Origin: Nitrospira sp. UBA5698
GTDB taxonomy: Bacteria; Nitrospirota; Nitrospiria; Nitrospirales; Nitrospiraceae
Length of the DNA stretch: 64,000 nucleotides
Assembly (NCBI GenBank): GCA_002420115.1
Contig: DIHK01000010.1
Location: 37,554 to 101,553 of the forward strand
Reading direction: 5' to 3'
Positions 17,687 to 25,435 of this stretch are shown here, piece after piece. The position numbers and the translations under genes are program-made. The notes beneath the pieces are model-generated. The model saw nothing but the letters and a program-made list of their open reading frames with translations. It was not told the DNA's origin and did not search any database. The first letter of the stretch is position 1; every line of letters starts with the position of its first letter.

Positions 17687-17752
17687 GATACACCCCAGGC
17701 TGCACCGCCTGCCCCAAGCGAGCCAACTGCGTCTCAAGGGAGGCATCCACCA
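17582..17752. repeat. Tandem duplication of fliH/fliI junction, copy A
   Basis: Copy A covers the real fliH 3' end and the start of the chimeric mini-ORF. It lies one period (about 169-181 nt) from copy B at 17413-17571. The shared blocks include the first 26 codons of fliI and the LGQAV coding segment of fliH. Confidence 0.85.
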
Positions 17753-18701
17753 ATCGCGTACTGGTATGCAACAGGCAACTTCCCCGTGGAAGCGATGGGA
17801 CCGCTTCAACGTTGATAACGAAGGGCGTGTCTCGCTGTCCTGCCAGCTCAGCCTTGGCCGCTTCCAGAATACCGGCATCCAATGGATGTGCTTGGATCAC
17901 CACGCTCTCCGCGTCCCGGAGTGCAGTAATCCCAGCCTTGGCCTGAACAACAATCTGCTCCCGGCACGATTCGGCCGACTCATGAAGAATCTTGGAAGCC
18001 ACTTGAAACGCCAATTCGATCACGTCCGCTTCCATCGTCTGCCGCACCGTTCCTCGCGCCATGTCAAACTGCCTGGCCGCGTTGGTCAGCACGGCCACGG
18101 CTTGTCGGCGTTCATCCTCCGCGAGCCGTCGTCCTTCCGCCAACCCCCGTTCATATTCCCCGGGCCCATCGGCTCCGCGAAACATTCCCCCCTCGTCGAA
18201 CGTGTGAAAGGGTGCATTCTGGAGTCGGATCGCCCCGGACCGGACGGCCGCATGCTTCACCACCGAATTTTCCCCTCGCGCCAGATGCATCGCCAACAAA
18301 CGCCGGACAGTGGCGATAACCACCTCGGTCTGAAACGGCTTCAAGAAGAAGTCGACCGCTCCAGCTTTCATCGCTCGGACAGCTAGCTCGACGGTCGCCG
18401 CCCCGGTCATCACTGCTCCGATGATCCGATTGTCGAGTTTCTGTACTTCTTCCAGGACGGCAATGCCGTCGCCATCCGGCAGCAACACGTCGACGATCAG
18501 CACCGTCGGCGCAATCTGCTTGACCATCGCCACCGCTTCCTGTCCCGAACCGGCAACACGGACATTGATGCGCTCGGACCTAAAGAGTTCAAGGAAGAGA
18601 TTCCGAATGCTTTCCTCATCATCGACGACAAGGACCGATCCCTGAACTCTGGAGAGTCCCTGCCCGTGAGAAGACATCGACGGCATAGCCGCAGCCGCCA
18701 C
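17676..18701 (-). CDS. fliH: Receiver domain-FliH fusion protein
   Basis: 341 aa with two parts. Residues 20-140 are a complete CheY-like receiver: acidic pair D27-D28, phospho-acceptor D71 (VLIVDVLLPDGDG), T99 (AVMTG) and K121 (FFLKPF). Residues about 178-341 are FliH-like: YERGLAEGRRLAEDERRQ coiled coil, IELAFQVASKILHE and the C-terminal SLPRGSCLLHTSTRLVDASLETQLARL typical of the FliH/YscL ATPase regulator. Normal FliH is about 230 aa with no receiver. The start is GTG, overlapping the fliG stop by one base, behind GAGGAG; an ATG five codons on is an alternative. Phosphorylation might gate export-ATPase regulation; the kinase at 24137 is a possible partner. Domain identities are firm; the regulatory role is inference. 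Confidence 0.85.
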   Translation of the reverse strand: MAAAAMPSMSSHGQGLSRVQGSVLVVDDEESIRNLFLELFRSERINVRVAGSGQEAVAMVKQIAPTVLIVDVLLPDGDGIAVLEEVQKLDNRIIGAVMTGAATVELAVRAMKAGAVDFFLKPFQTEVVIATVRRLLAMHLARGENSVVKHAAVRSGAIRLQNAPFHTFDEGGMFRGADGPGEYERGLAEGRRLAEDERRQAVAVLTNAARQFDMARGTVRQTMEADVIELAFQVASKILHESAESCREQIVVQAKAGITALRDAESVVIQAHPLDAGILEAAKAELAGQRDTPFVINVEAVPSLPRGSCLLHTSTRLVDASLETQLARLGQAVQPGVYHES

Positions 18702-19693
18702 TAGAGCATCTCCTCGCCGACACCGGCGATGACAATACGGCCTTCGTCCTCCAGCTTTCGGCAGACTTTGAGAATGTTTTGTTGCGCTTTTTCCACATCG
18801 GATACTTTGACCGGTCCCCTGGCTTCCATATCATCCTTCAGCATTTCCGCAGCACGACTCGACATATTCTTGAAGAACTTTTCCTTCACTTCCGGATTGG
18901 CGCCGCGCAGCGCCACGGGCAAATCTTCCTTGCTGATTTCCTTCATGAGCTCCTGTATTCCACGATCATCTACTTTCACCATATCGTCGAAGACAAACAT
19001 CAGTGCCCGAATGTTGTCGGCTAGCGTTTGGCTTTTCTCCGTGATGCGCGCCATGATGCCGCCTTCATTCGTTTTATCCATTCGCATCAGAATATTGGCG
19101 ATCACCTCGGTGCCACCGACACTATGCGCACCGCCCCCTGTACCTGCCAACAATGTTTCTTGTAGCGTATCGCTCAGTTCCTCCAGCACATCCGGCTGCA
19201 CCTCTTCCATTGTTGCCAACCGAAGCGCCACATCCCCGCGCATCTCCTCCGGAAGCGAGGCCAGGACCTGGCCGGCCTGGTCGCTCTCCAGATGCGCCAG
19301 GATGACGGCGACTGTTTGGGCATGTTCTATCTTGAGCATTTGCGTAAGCGTTTTCACGTCGACCCACTTCAACGCTTCAATTCCAGGATAATTTTTCTGC
19401 GTCATGGACTCAATGATCCGCGCCGCCTTGTCTGCTCCCAGTGCTTTGGTCAGCACGGTTTTGATGAACTCTCGTCCTTGAAATTGCACGCCTCCCGCGG
19501 CGCTCGCCGCCTGAAAATCAGAAATGACCACTTCTTCATCCTCTCGGGAAATTTGAGCGGTTCCGTTCATGAAGCTCCCCAGCTTCTTGATCTCCTTCGG
19601 ATCCAGTTGCTTCATGACTTGGGCGGCCGCTTCTTCACCGATCGCCCGAAGCAAAATCGCCGCTTTTTGTTCACCGGTCAGAGTATTTGCCAT
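18701..19693 (-). CDS. fliG: Flagellar motor switch protein FliG
   Basis: FliG, 330 aa, the C-ring subunit that contacts the stator. N-terminal domain starts MANTLTGEQKAAILLRAIGEE; the middle domain has the EHAQTVAVILAHLESDQAGQVLASLPEEMR block; the C-terminal torque domain holds FDDMVKVDDRGIQELMKEISKEDLPVALRGA with the conserved charged residues. It follows fliF by 9 nt and abuts fliH. The ribosome site is weak, consistent with coupling to fliF. Confidence 0.96.
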   Translation of the reverse strand: MANTLTGEQKAAILLRAIGEEAAAQVMKQLDPKEIKKLGSFMNGTAQISREDEEVVISDFQAASAAGGVQFQGREFIKTVLTKALGADKAARIIESMTQKNYPGIEALKWVDVKTLTQMLKIEHAQTVAVILAHLESDQAGQVLASLPEEMRGDVALRLATMEEVQPDVLEELSDTLQETLLAGTGGGAHSVGGTEVIANILMRMDKTNEGGIMARITEKSQTLADNIRALMFVFDDMVKVDDRGIQELMKEISKEDLPVALRGANPEVKEKFFKNMSSRAAEMLKDDMEARGPVKVSDVEKAQQNILKVCRKLEDEGRIVIAGVGEEML

Positions 19694-19702
19694 TGCCAGA
19701 CT

Positions 19703-21268
19703 CTAGCTTGGACTTTTCAACCACTCTTTGACGACCACGGCCGTCGCATCAGGGTTTTTTTTGGCCATATCAATGATCTGCGCTCGATCCGGAGCACCCG
19801 GCAAGGTCGTTCCACCCCCATGGGTCGCACCAGAAAGCTCGGCCACAGACGCCTCTGCCTGTGCCTGTTCCATGTTTGTTCCCAACATGGCGAGCAACGG
19901 CCGCACGACAAACATGAGAATGACGGCAAAGAGAAGGATCCCCACTCCGTATCGAAGATAGGGCATCCACGGTTTCAACCCTTCCGATGCCACTTCCGCC
20001 GTCCCCGCCTGCGGTTCCTCGGCCTCCGTCCCAAACTGCACGTTCACAACTTGTACCTGATCTTGTCGTTCAGCCGAGAACCCCATCGCTTTTTTCACGA
20101 TGTCTTCGATCCGCTTGAGATCCTCTTCCGAGCGTGGAATATACTTTCGTGCCGCAGCGGGAGCCTCCCCCGTCTGGCCTTCGCCGGCCTTGGCGACTTC
20201 ATACACCCCGTCGACCAATACCGCGACGGACAGCTGCTTGATGGCACCGACAGGTTCCACAATTTTCGACACAGTGCGGCTGATTTCATAGTTGACCGTT
20301 TCGTTTTTCGTTTGACTGCTGTTCGAACTGCTTTGTGCCGGCTCAACATCCGTCCCGGGCGGCACATTCGACTGAACACCGGGTACACCGCCTCCGACAC
20401 CATTGCTCCCATTGGACTTTTCTTGGCCGCGCTGTTCGCTTCTCACCACCTGGCTATTCGGATCATATCGTTCTTCCGTCGTTTCGACTTTCCTGAAGTC
20501 CACGACACTCGACACACGAACAACCGCCTTATTGGGTCCGACGATCCGTTCCAACATCGTTTGGATGCGCGTCTCGATGTCCTTTTCAATGCTGCGCTGA
20601 TAGTCGAGTTGCGTATTGGTCAGCCCCGCCGTCTCATCCGTCACGGTCGCCGACAGGAGCCGCCCGTGTCCGTCCACCACGGTCACATCGCGGGATTGAA
20701 GTCCCTCCACACTGCTCGATACCAAATGGATGACCCCCTGCACCTGTGCCGGCGAGAGTTGCTGCCCGCCACGAAGCGTGACGATCACGGAGGCCCTCGC
20801 TTTCTCCTGCTCACTCGCAAACAGTCGTCGCTCCGGCATGGCCAGATGGACGCGGGCCCGTTCCACTTCCGGCATCTGAGCGATGGTTCGCGCCAATTCT
20901 CCCTGCAACGCCCGACGGTAATTCAACTTCTGAACAAATTCGGACATCCCGATTGAGGTCTTGTCGAAAATCTCGAATCCGACTCCACCGCCGTGGGGAA
21001 GCCCTTGGGTCGCAAGTTGCAATCGCAGGTCGTGAACCTGGTCGCTGGGCACCAGTACGGTTGAACCGCCGCCGGTCGTCTCGTACGGCACCTTGGTCTC
21101 CTTGAGCTTGTCGATAATGGCGGCGGCGTCTTCGCTGCCGAGGTGGGTGAACAGCACTTGCATATCAGGCTGTTGTGTCCACAAGGCGATGGCGATCAGA
21201 CCGGCAATGGATCCCGCCAAGGCGACAAGGATGATCATCCGTTGATTGATGGAAAACTTGGAGAACAT
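19703..21268 (-). CDS. fliF: Flagellar MS-ring protein FliF
   Basis: FliF, 521 aa, the basal MS-ring on which export gate and C-ring assemble. An N-terminal transmembrane helix (ILVALAGSIAGLIAIALW) is followed by the YscJ/FliF domain (LFTHLGSEDAAAIIDKLKETKVPYE), the ring-building beta-collar with a Gly/Ser/Asn-rich insertion, a second helix at about 430-450 and the cytoplasmic tail that binds FliG. A GTG two codons earlier is possible; the ATG used here follows AAGGGGTGGG. A 554-codon open frame on the opposite strand is a compositional shadow. Confidence 0.96.
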   Translation of the reverse strand: MFSKFSINQRMIILVALAGSIAGLIAIALWTQQPDMQVLFTHLGSEDAAAIIDKLKETKVPYETTGGGSTVLVPSDQVHDLRLQLATQGLPHGGGVGFEIFDKTSIGMSEFVQKLNYRRALQGELARTIAQMPEVERARVHLAMPERRLFASEQEKARASVIVTLRGGQQLSPAQVQGVIHLVSSSVEGLQSRDVTVVDGHGRLLSATVTDETAGLTNTQLDYQRSIEKDIETRIQTMLERIVGPNKAVVRVSSVVDFRKVETTEERYDPNSQVVRSEQRGQEKSNGSNGVGGGVPGVQSNVPPGTDVEPAQSSSNSSQTKNETVNYEISRTVSKIVEPVGAIKQLSVAVLVDGVYEVAKAGEGQTGEAPAAARKYIPRSEEDLKRIEDIVKKAMGFSAERQDQVQVVNVQFGTEAEEPQAGTAEVASEGLKPWMPYLRYGVGILLFAVILMFVVRPLLAMLGTNMEQAQAEASVAELSGATHGGGTTLPGAPDRAQIIDMAKKNPDATAVVVKEWLKSPS

Positions 21269-21301
21269 GCCCACCCCTTACTCGTCAACCGAGACGACCG
21301 A

Positions 21302-21613
21302 TCAGATTTGCATCCGTTGAATTTCCTCGTAGGCGGTCACAAGCTTGTTCCTGACCTGCATCATCAATTGGAACGACACATCGGCTTGCTGCAGCGCAAC
21401 CATGGTCCGATGAATGTCTTGCGTCTCGCCGGTCATGAGCGCATCGACCGCTCGACTCGCTTCCTTTTGCGCATCGTTGACATTGCCGATCGCCGACTTG
21501 AGCGAATCCAGGAATCCTGGGCCGCCTGTTTTTCCAGTCGTGCCCGTGGATCCAGTCGATGCCACATCGACGATAGGAGCGATGCCGGATGCCGCACCAG
21601 TGATTGGCCCCAT
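21302..21613 (-). CDS. fliE: Flagellar hook-basal body protein FliE
   Basis: FliE, 103 aa, the MS-ring/rod junction protein. The C-terminal half is diagnostic: VNDAQKEASRAVDALMTGETQDIHRTMVALQQADVSFQLMMQVRNKLVTAYEEIQRMQI. The N-terminus is a Gly/Thr/Pro-rich tail. The frame opens 11 codons upstream, but the ATG at 21613 has a perfect GGGAGGT site that overlaps the flgC stop. It sits in the usual flgB-flgC-fliE order. Confidence 0.94.
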   Translation of the reverse strand: MGPITGAASGIAPIVDVASTGSTGTTGKTGGPGFLDSLKSAIGNVNDAQKEASRAVDALMTGETQDIHRTMVALQQADVSFQLMMQVRNKLVTAYEEIQRMQI

Positions 21614-21615
21614 GA

Positions 21616-22065
21616 TTACCTCCCGATTTCCAGCGCCTTGTTCCACATCGTGCGTGTCGCATTGATCGCCTGCACATTCGCTTCATACGCGCGCGACGCC
21701 CCGATCATATTCACCATTTCCTCCATCACATTGACGTTGGGAAGCCGGACGAATCCTTTTGGATCGGCATCCGGATGGTGCGGATCATAGATCAGTTGCC
21801 CGGGCTTGGGATCTTCTTGCACCCGTGAGACAGAAACCCCTTCGAGGGCATGGGCCGTCGGACCCACGGCCACCTGCCGAAACGATCGCTGAAATGCACT
21901 GGGAACCGCCGTTGATCGAAAGACCACGTCCCGCCGCTTGTACGGTCCGCCTGACGGCGTTTTCGTCGACTGCGCGTTGGCAAGATTGCTGGCAATGACG
22001 TTGAGTCGTCGCCGTTGGGCATCTAACCCGGACACCGAAACAGCCAGACTGTCGGACATCTCCAT
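21616..22065 (-). CDS. flgC: Flagellar basal-body rod protein FlgC
   Basis: FlgC, 149 aa, a proximal rod subunit. The N-terminal rod motif SVSGLDAQRRRLNVIASNLANAQST and the C-terminal NVMEEMVNMIGASRAYEANVQAINATRTMWNKALEIGR are conserved. The start is the ATG behind AGGAGGT at 22065; a further 7 codons upstream are open but lack a site. Three nucleotides separate its stop from fliE. Confidence 0.95.
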   Translation of the reverse strand: MEMSDSLAVSVSGLDAQRRRLNVIASNLANAQSTKTPSGGPYKRRDVVFRSTAVPSAFQRSFRQVAVGPTAHALEGVSVSRVQEDPKPGQLIYDPHHPDADPKGFVRLPNVNVMEEMVNMIGASRAYEANVQAINATRTMWNKALEIGR

Positions 22066-22133
22066 GGTAAACCTCCTAAATATCAAGAATGACTCGTCGA
22101 CCGCCTCCCTGCCGTGGAAGGCTCAGCAATTCG

Positions 22134-22544
22134 TTATCGTCCCTCCCGTATGGCATTCAACAGGCCGTGAAACTTCTTCGAAAGGATGGTGGCGGCAGCG
22201 TTATACTGCATGACGTTCTCAGACAACTTCGCCATCTCCAATTCGAGATTGACCGAGTTGGCATCGAGCGGAATGTCGCCGGCCGGCACTTCATTGAGCT
22301 TTCCGGTCACAGCCTGTACTCCCTCCGCCCCCCTGAGACCAAAATGCCGCGGCTGGGTCGCTGCCAGGACAATAGGGAGACGCCCCTTGTGTGCCGACTG
22401 CAATTGATCCATGAATGTCAGCTCCGATGCACGATAGCCCGGCGTTTCTTCGTTGGCGAGATTGGAGGCGATGACCCGTTGCCGACCACTGCGAAGGTCA
22501 AGCGTGCGCTCCAACAACCGCATTGTTCGATCGAAGATCGTCAT
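22134..22544 (-). CDS. flgB: Flagellar basal-body rod protein FlgB
   Basis: FlgB, 136 aa, a proximal rod subunit. RTLDLRSGRQRVIASNLANEETPGYRA and the C-terminal LELEMAKLSENVMQYNAAATILSKKFHGLLNAIREGR are typical. An open upstream extension of 33 codons is excluded by the AAAGGAGTCAGG site at the ATG used and by the sigma-54 promoter at 22582 lying inside it. It is the first gene of the flgB-flgC-fliE-fliF-fliG-fliH-fliI-fliJ-motE-like operon. Confidence 0.94.
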   Translation of the reverse strand: MTIFDRTMRLLERTLDLRSGRQRVIASNLANEETPGYRASELTFMDQLQSAHKGRLPIVLAATQPRHFGLRGAEGVQAVTGKLNEVPAGDIPLDANSVNLELEMAKLSENVMQYNAAATILSKKFHGLLNAIREGR

Positions 22545-22581
22545 AGTCCTGACTCCTTTCAGCGTGACATCCCCTCGTCCT

Positions 22582-22597
22582 TGCAACCTGGGTGCCG
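22582..22597 (-). promoter_or_regulatory. Putative sigma-54 promoter of flgB operon
   Basis: Minus-strand CGGCACCCAGGTTGCA fits TGGCACG-N4-TTGCW, with GG and GC 10 bases apart and a perfect TTGCA -12 element. The -12 GC is 39 nt from the flgB ATG. It lies in the 184-nt gap just downstream of the FleR-like activator gene, whose product is the natural candidate to act on it. Confidence 0.75.
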
Positions 22598-22728
22598 GTC
22601 TTCCCGTGCAAACGTCACCAGCCGGCGCAGCTCCAGGCCGCACGTCCTGGGTTCAGCCCTCCCGCCTCTTCAGCACTCGGTCACACACATGGCCTGCCTG
22701 GGACAAATTTGCCCATCGGCAATTCTGG

Positions 22729-24144
22729 TTACCCTCCCGGCAAACTGGACGCCGAGTGTTCGCCCTCCCGATACTCCCGGAGTTTGTTTCGGAGCGTGCG
22801 AATGCTGATGCCCAACTCTTTCGCCGCATGCGTCCGATTGTCTTTCACACGGGCCAAGGTTTTGAAAATCAGCTCTCGCTCCATCTCCCACAGCGATCCA
22901 TTGGCCGGTTGCGCTGCACGCACAAATGGGATGGTGACCTCCTCGCTCCGTTCAGGAGGACAGTGTTCCGGCAAGATCGCGCCCTGGCCGGCCAACAACA
23001 GCGCCCGTTCCATCACGTTCTCCAACTCGCGCACATTTCCTTTCCAAGGCAACCGTTGCAAATGCGCCAGAGCACCGTCCGATACGACCGGGGGAGTCAG
23101 GCCGTTTCTCATGGCCGATTGGTTCACAAAGTGGCGCGCGAGGATCGGGATATCGACGACCCGCTCGCGTAACGGTGGCACCGTTACAGGAAAGACGTTT
23201 AATCGATAATAGAGATCTTCCCGAAATCGGCCTTGCTCAACCTCCCGATAGAGCACACGATTTGTCGTGGCGATGACGCGAATGTTGACGGGAACCGGGT
23301 CACGCCCGCCGATCCGATCGACCTCACGTTCCTGTAGGACGCGCAACAGTTTCGCCTGGAGGGCCAGATTCATTTCGCTGATTTCGTCCAGCAGGAGGGT
23401 GCCGGTGTGAGCCATCTCGAACTTCCCGACTTTCCGGATGACGGCGCCGGTAAAGGCACCTCGCTCATGACCGAAGAGTTCACTCTCCAATAATCCATCG
23501 GGAAGCGCGGCACAGTTCACTGCAATAAACGGTCGATGGGCCCGTGGACTTCGCAAGTGGATAAACCGGGCCAGCAACTCTTTGCCCGTTCCGCTTTCGC
23601 CATGAATCAGGACGGTGGCTTGACTGGAGGCCACTCCTTCTATCGTGCTCAGAAGTCTCACCATCCCCGGATCTTGGCTGAGCAGGGCTCGGTGTTCCAC
23701 CTGATGAACCGGCTGACCGAGTCCAACCCCTTCCTCACGGCCTGCTTTGAGATTGGCGATCGCCCGTTCCAACACATCCATAGAAAATGGCTTCAGCAGA
23801 TACTCGCTGGCTCCCAGCTTCATGGCCTCAACGGCGGTTTCAACCGTCCCATAGGCCGTCATGAGAACAATCGCCGTCTGAGGGGCTCGTGCCTTCATCT
23901 CCTTGATCAGCTCGAGACCAGTGAGGCGCGGCATTCGCAAATCGGTCAAGACCAACCAAGGACGAAACTTTGTGATCCGCTCCAATGCCTCCGTCCCATC
24001 AACCGCTCCCTGTACGGCATAGCCGAGTCGCCTGATAGTTTCCATCAAGGCGATACGCATCGACGGATCGTCGTCAACGACCAGAATCCGTTCCTGCTCC
24101 TCACCGGTTTCTGCCGTCGGGACTTGCTTCTCGCGGTCAGTCAT
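22729..24144 (-). CDS. Sigma-54 dependent response regulator (FleR/FlrC-like)
   Basis: 471 aa in NtrC arrangement. Receiver at about 18-135 with phospho-acceptor D68 (LVLTDLRMPRLTG) and the KPF lysine; AAA+ domain with Walker A GESGTGKE and the intact sigma-54 contact loop GAFTGA; C-terminal Fis-type helix-turn-helix (NRTHAAKELGISIRTLRNKLREY). The frame is open 30 codons upstream, but the ATG at 24144 has GGAGGA before it and overlaps the kinase stop by 8 nt. Directly paired with the kinase at 24137 and followed by the flgB promoter, it resembles FleR/FlrC, which activate hook-basal-body genes. The symbol is left blank because orthology is inferred. Confidence 0.88.
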   Translation of the reverse strand: MTDREKQVPTAETGEEQERILVVDDDPSMRIALMETIRRLGYAVQGAVDGTEALERITKFRPWLVLTDLRMPRLTGLELIKEMKARAPQTAIVLMTAYGTVETAVEAMKLGASEYLLKPFSMDVLERAIANLKAGREEGVGLGQPVHQVEHRALLSQDPGMVRLLSTIEGVASSQATVLIHGESGTGKELLARFIHLRSPRAHRPFIAVNCAALPDGLLESELFGHERGAFTGAVIRKVGKFEMAHTGTLLLDEISEMNLALQAKLLRVLQEREVDRIGGRDPVPVNIRVIATTNRVLYREVEQGRFREDLYYRLNVFPVTVPPLRERVVDIPILARHFVNQSAMRNGLTPPVVSDGALAHLQRLPWKGNVRELENVMERALLLAGQGAILPEHCPPERSEEVTIPFVRAAQPANGSLWEMERELIFKTLARVKDNRTHAAKELGISIRTLRNKLREYREGEHSASSLPGG

Positions 24145-25435
24145 AAGACAAATCCTCCATGAGGACGACCTCTCCCGCCGATCGCTCGGCGTCATTGACA
24201 TCACAGTCTTCGCAGCCGGGGCCGGTCTTGGCACACCCGTCTCCGGCTACCGAAGGATGAGGGAGTATGATTGAACAGGCCGTGCCCTGCCCCACTGTGC
24301 TCTCGACGTCGATCCGTCCATGGTGGGCGTCCACAATGGAATGCACGATGGCGAGCCCCAGACCCGTGCCCTCGTCTTTCGTCGTAAAAAATGGATCAAA
24401 CAGGCGCGACCGATGCGCCGGATCGATCCCTATACCGGAATCCCGGACGGTCAGTCGAACTGCGGAAGAGCCCAGCGTCTGAAGCGGCTCCCGGGAGAGA
24501 CTGATTCTCAACTCGCCTCCGTTCGGCATCGCCTGTACGGCATTGACGACCAAGTTCACAACGACCTGTTTCAACTGTCCATCGTGACACCACAGCAATG
24601 GCACCTCCTGACTGATGTCCATGCGGACGTTCACGGGTACTTTGGCAATCGCATGAGCGGCCAACTCGATCGAGTCGTTGAGTAACGATTCGCTGTCGTG
24701 CCACGCGCGGGTCAAATGCACCGGGCGCATATACAGCAGCAAATTCGCCAACAGACCATCCATCAACCGAACGGCCTGTGAAATCTGCTGCGCGTACCGT
24801 TGCGTCGGTTCATGCGCGTCGAGGTCTCGCTGCAGGAGAGAGGCAAAGAGCTCCACACTGCCCAATGGATTGCGGATCTCGTGCGCGATCCGACCGATCA
24901 ACTCACCCATCGCGGCCAGTCGATCCTTTCGTTGCAATTGCTCTTCGAGTTGATAGACCCGGGTAATGTCCTGAAGCAGAACAAGCTGCCCGGAGTCATG
25001 ACCGGAGTCGTTTCGAAGCGGGACCTGGCTGATGGAGACCACGCTCTGTCCGATGCGTTGCGGGCGATCAGAGACGGTGAGGCCTCGTTCCGCTAAGACC
25101 TCCGGGATGCAATGACTCCGCAGTTCCACATCGCTCGCCCCAAGGAGCTGCTCCGCGGCACGATTGCTGCGAGTGATGACTCCACATTCGTCCACCACCA
25201 CCACCCCCGTCGACAACGACTCAAGAATGCCATCCAAGCGCACGCGCATGGCTTCGTTGTCGACAAGCTGTCGCCGAAGCGCATCATTGCTCTGCGCGAG
25301 TTCGGCATCCATCTCCTCCACCCGTGCCGTGAGTGCGCTGTAGGATTGCTGTAATGTGTGCGCGGCCTCATCGAAACTCCGAAACGCTGCCTGCAAGAGG
25401 GCCCGTTCGTCCGTATTCGTCGCCAGGCTGGTCAT
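24137..25435 (-). CDS. Sensor histidine kinase (FleS/FlrB-like)
   Basis: 432 aa, soluble: no transmembrane segment is seen. N-terminal coiled coil (about 15-65), PAS domain (about 65-165), HisKA with H185 (GRIAHEIRNPLGS) and an HATPase domain with N-box VNLVVNAVQAMPNGG, DSGIGIDP and TGLGLAIVHSIVDAH. A soluble PAS kinase next to an NtrC-type regulator in a flagellar cluster matches FleS/FlrB, thought to sense an internal assembly or metabolic cue. The start overlaps the TPR gene stop as ATGA. The C-terminal tail has an unusual acidic, Cys-containing stretch (CAKTGPGCEDCDV). Confidence 0.87.
   Translation of the reverse strand: MTSLATNTDERALLQAAFRSFDEAAHTLQQSYSALTARVEEMDAELAQSNDALRRQLVDNEAMRVRLDGILESLSTGVVVVDECGVITRSNRAAEQLLGASDVELRSHCIPEVLAERGLTVSDRPQRIGQSVVSISQVPLRNDSGHDSGQLVLLQDITRVYQLEEQLQRKDRLAAMGELIGRIAHEIRNPLGSVELFASLLQRDLDAHEPTQRYAQQISQAVRLMDGLLANLLLYMRPVHLTRAWHDSESLLNDSIELAAHAIAKVPVNVRMDISQEVPLLWCHDGQLKQVVVNLVVNAVQAMPNGGELRISLSREPLQTLGSSAVRLTVRDSGIGIDPAHRSRLFDPFFTTKDEGTGLGLAIVHSIVDAHHGRIDVESTVGQGTACSIILPHPSVAGDGCAKTGPGCEDCDVNDAERSAGEVVLMEDLSYD

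Noticed and set aside
19292..20956. A 554-codon plus-strand open frame opposite fliG and fliF
   Set aside because: It lies antisense to two clear flagellar genes and its His/Arg-rich composition is typical of a shadow frame in GC-rich DNA.
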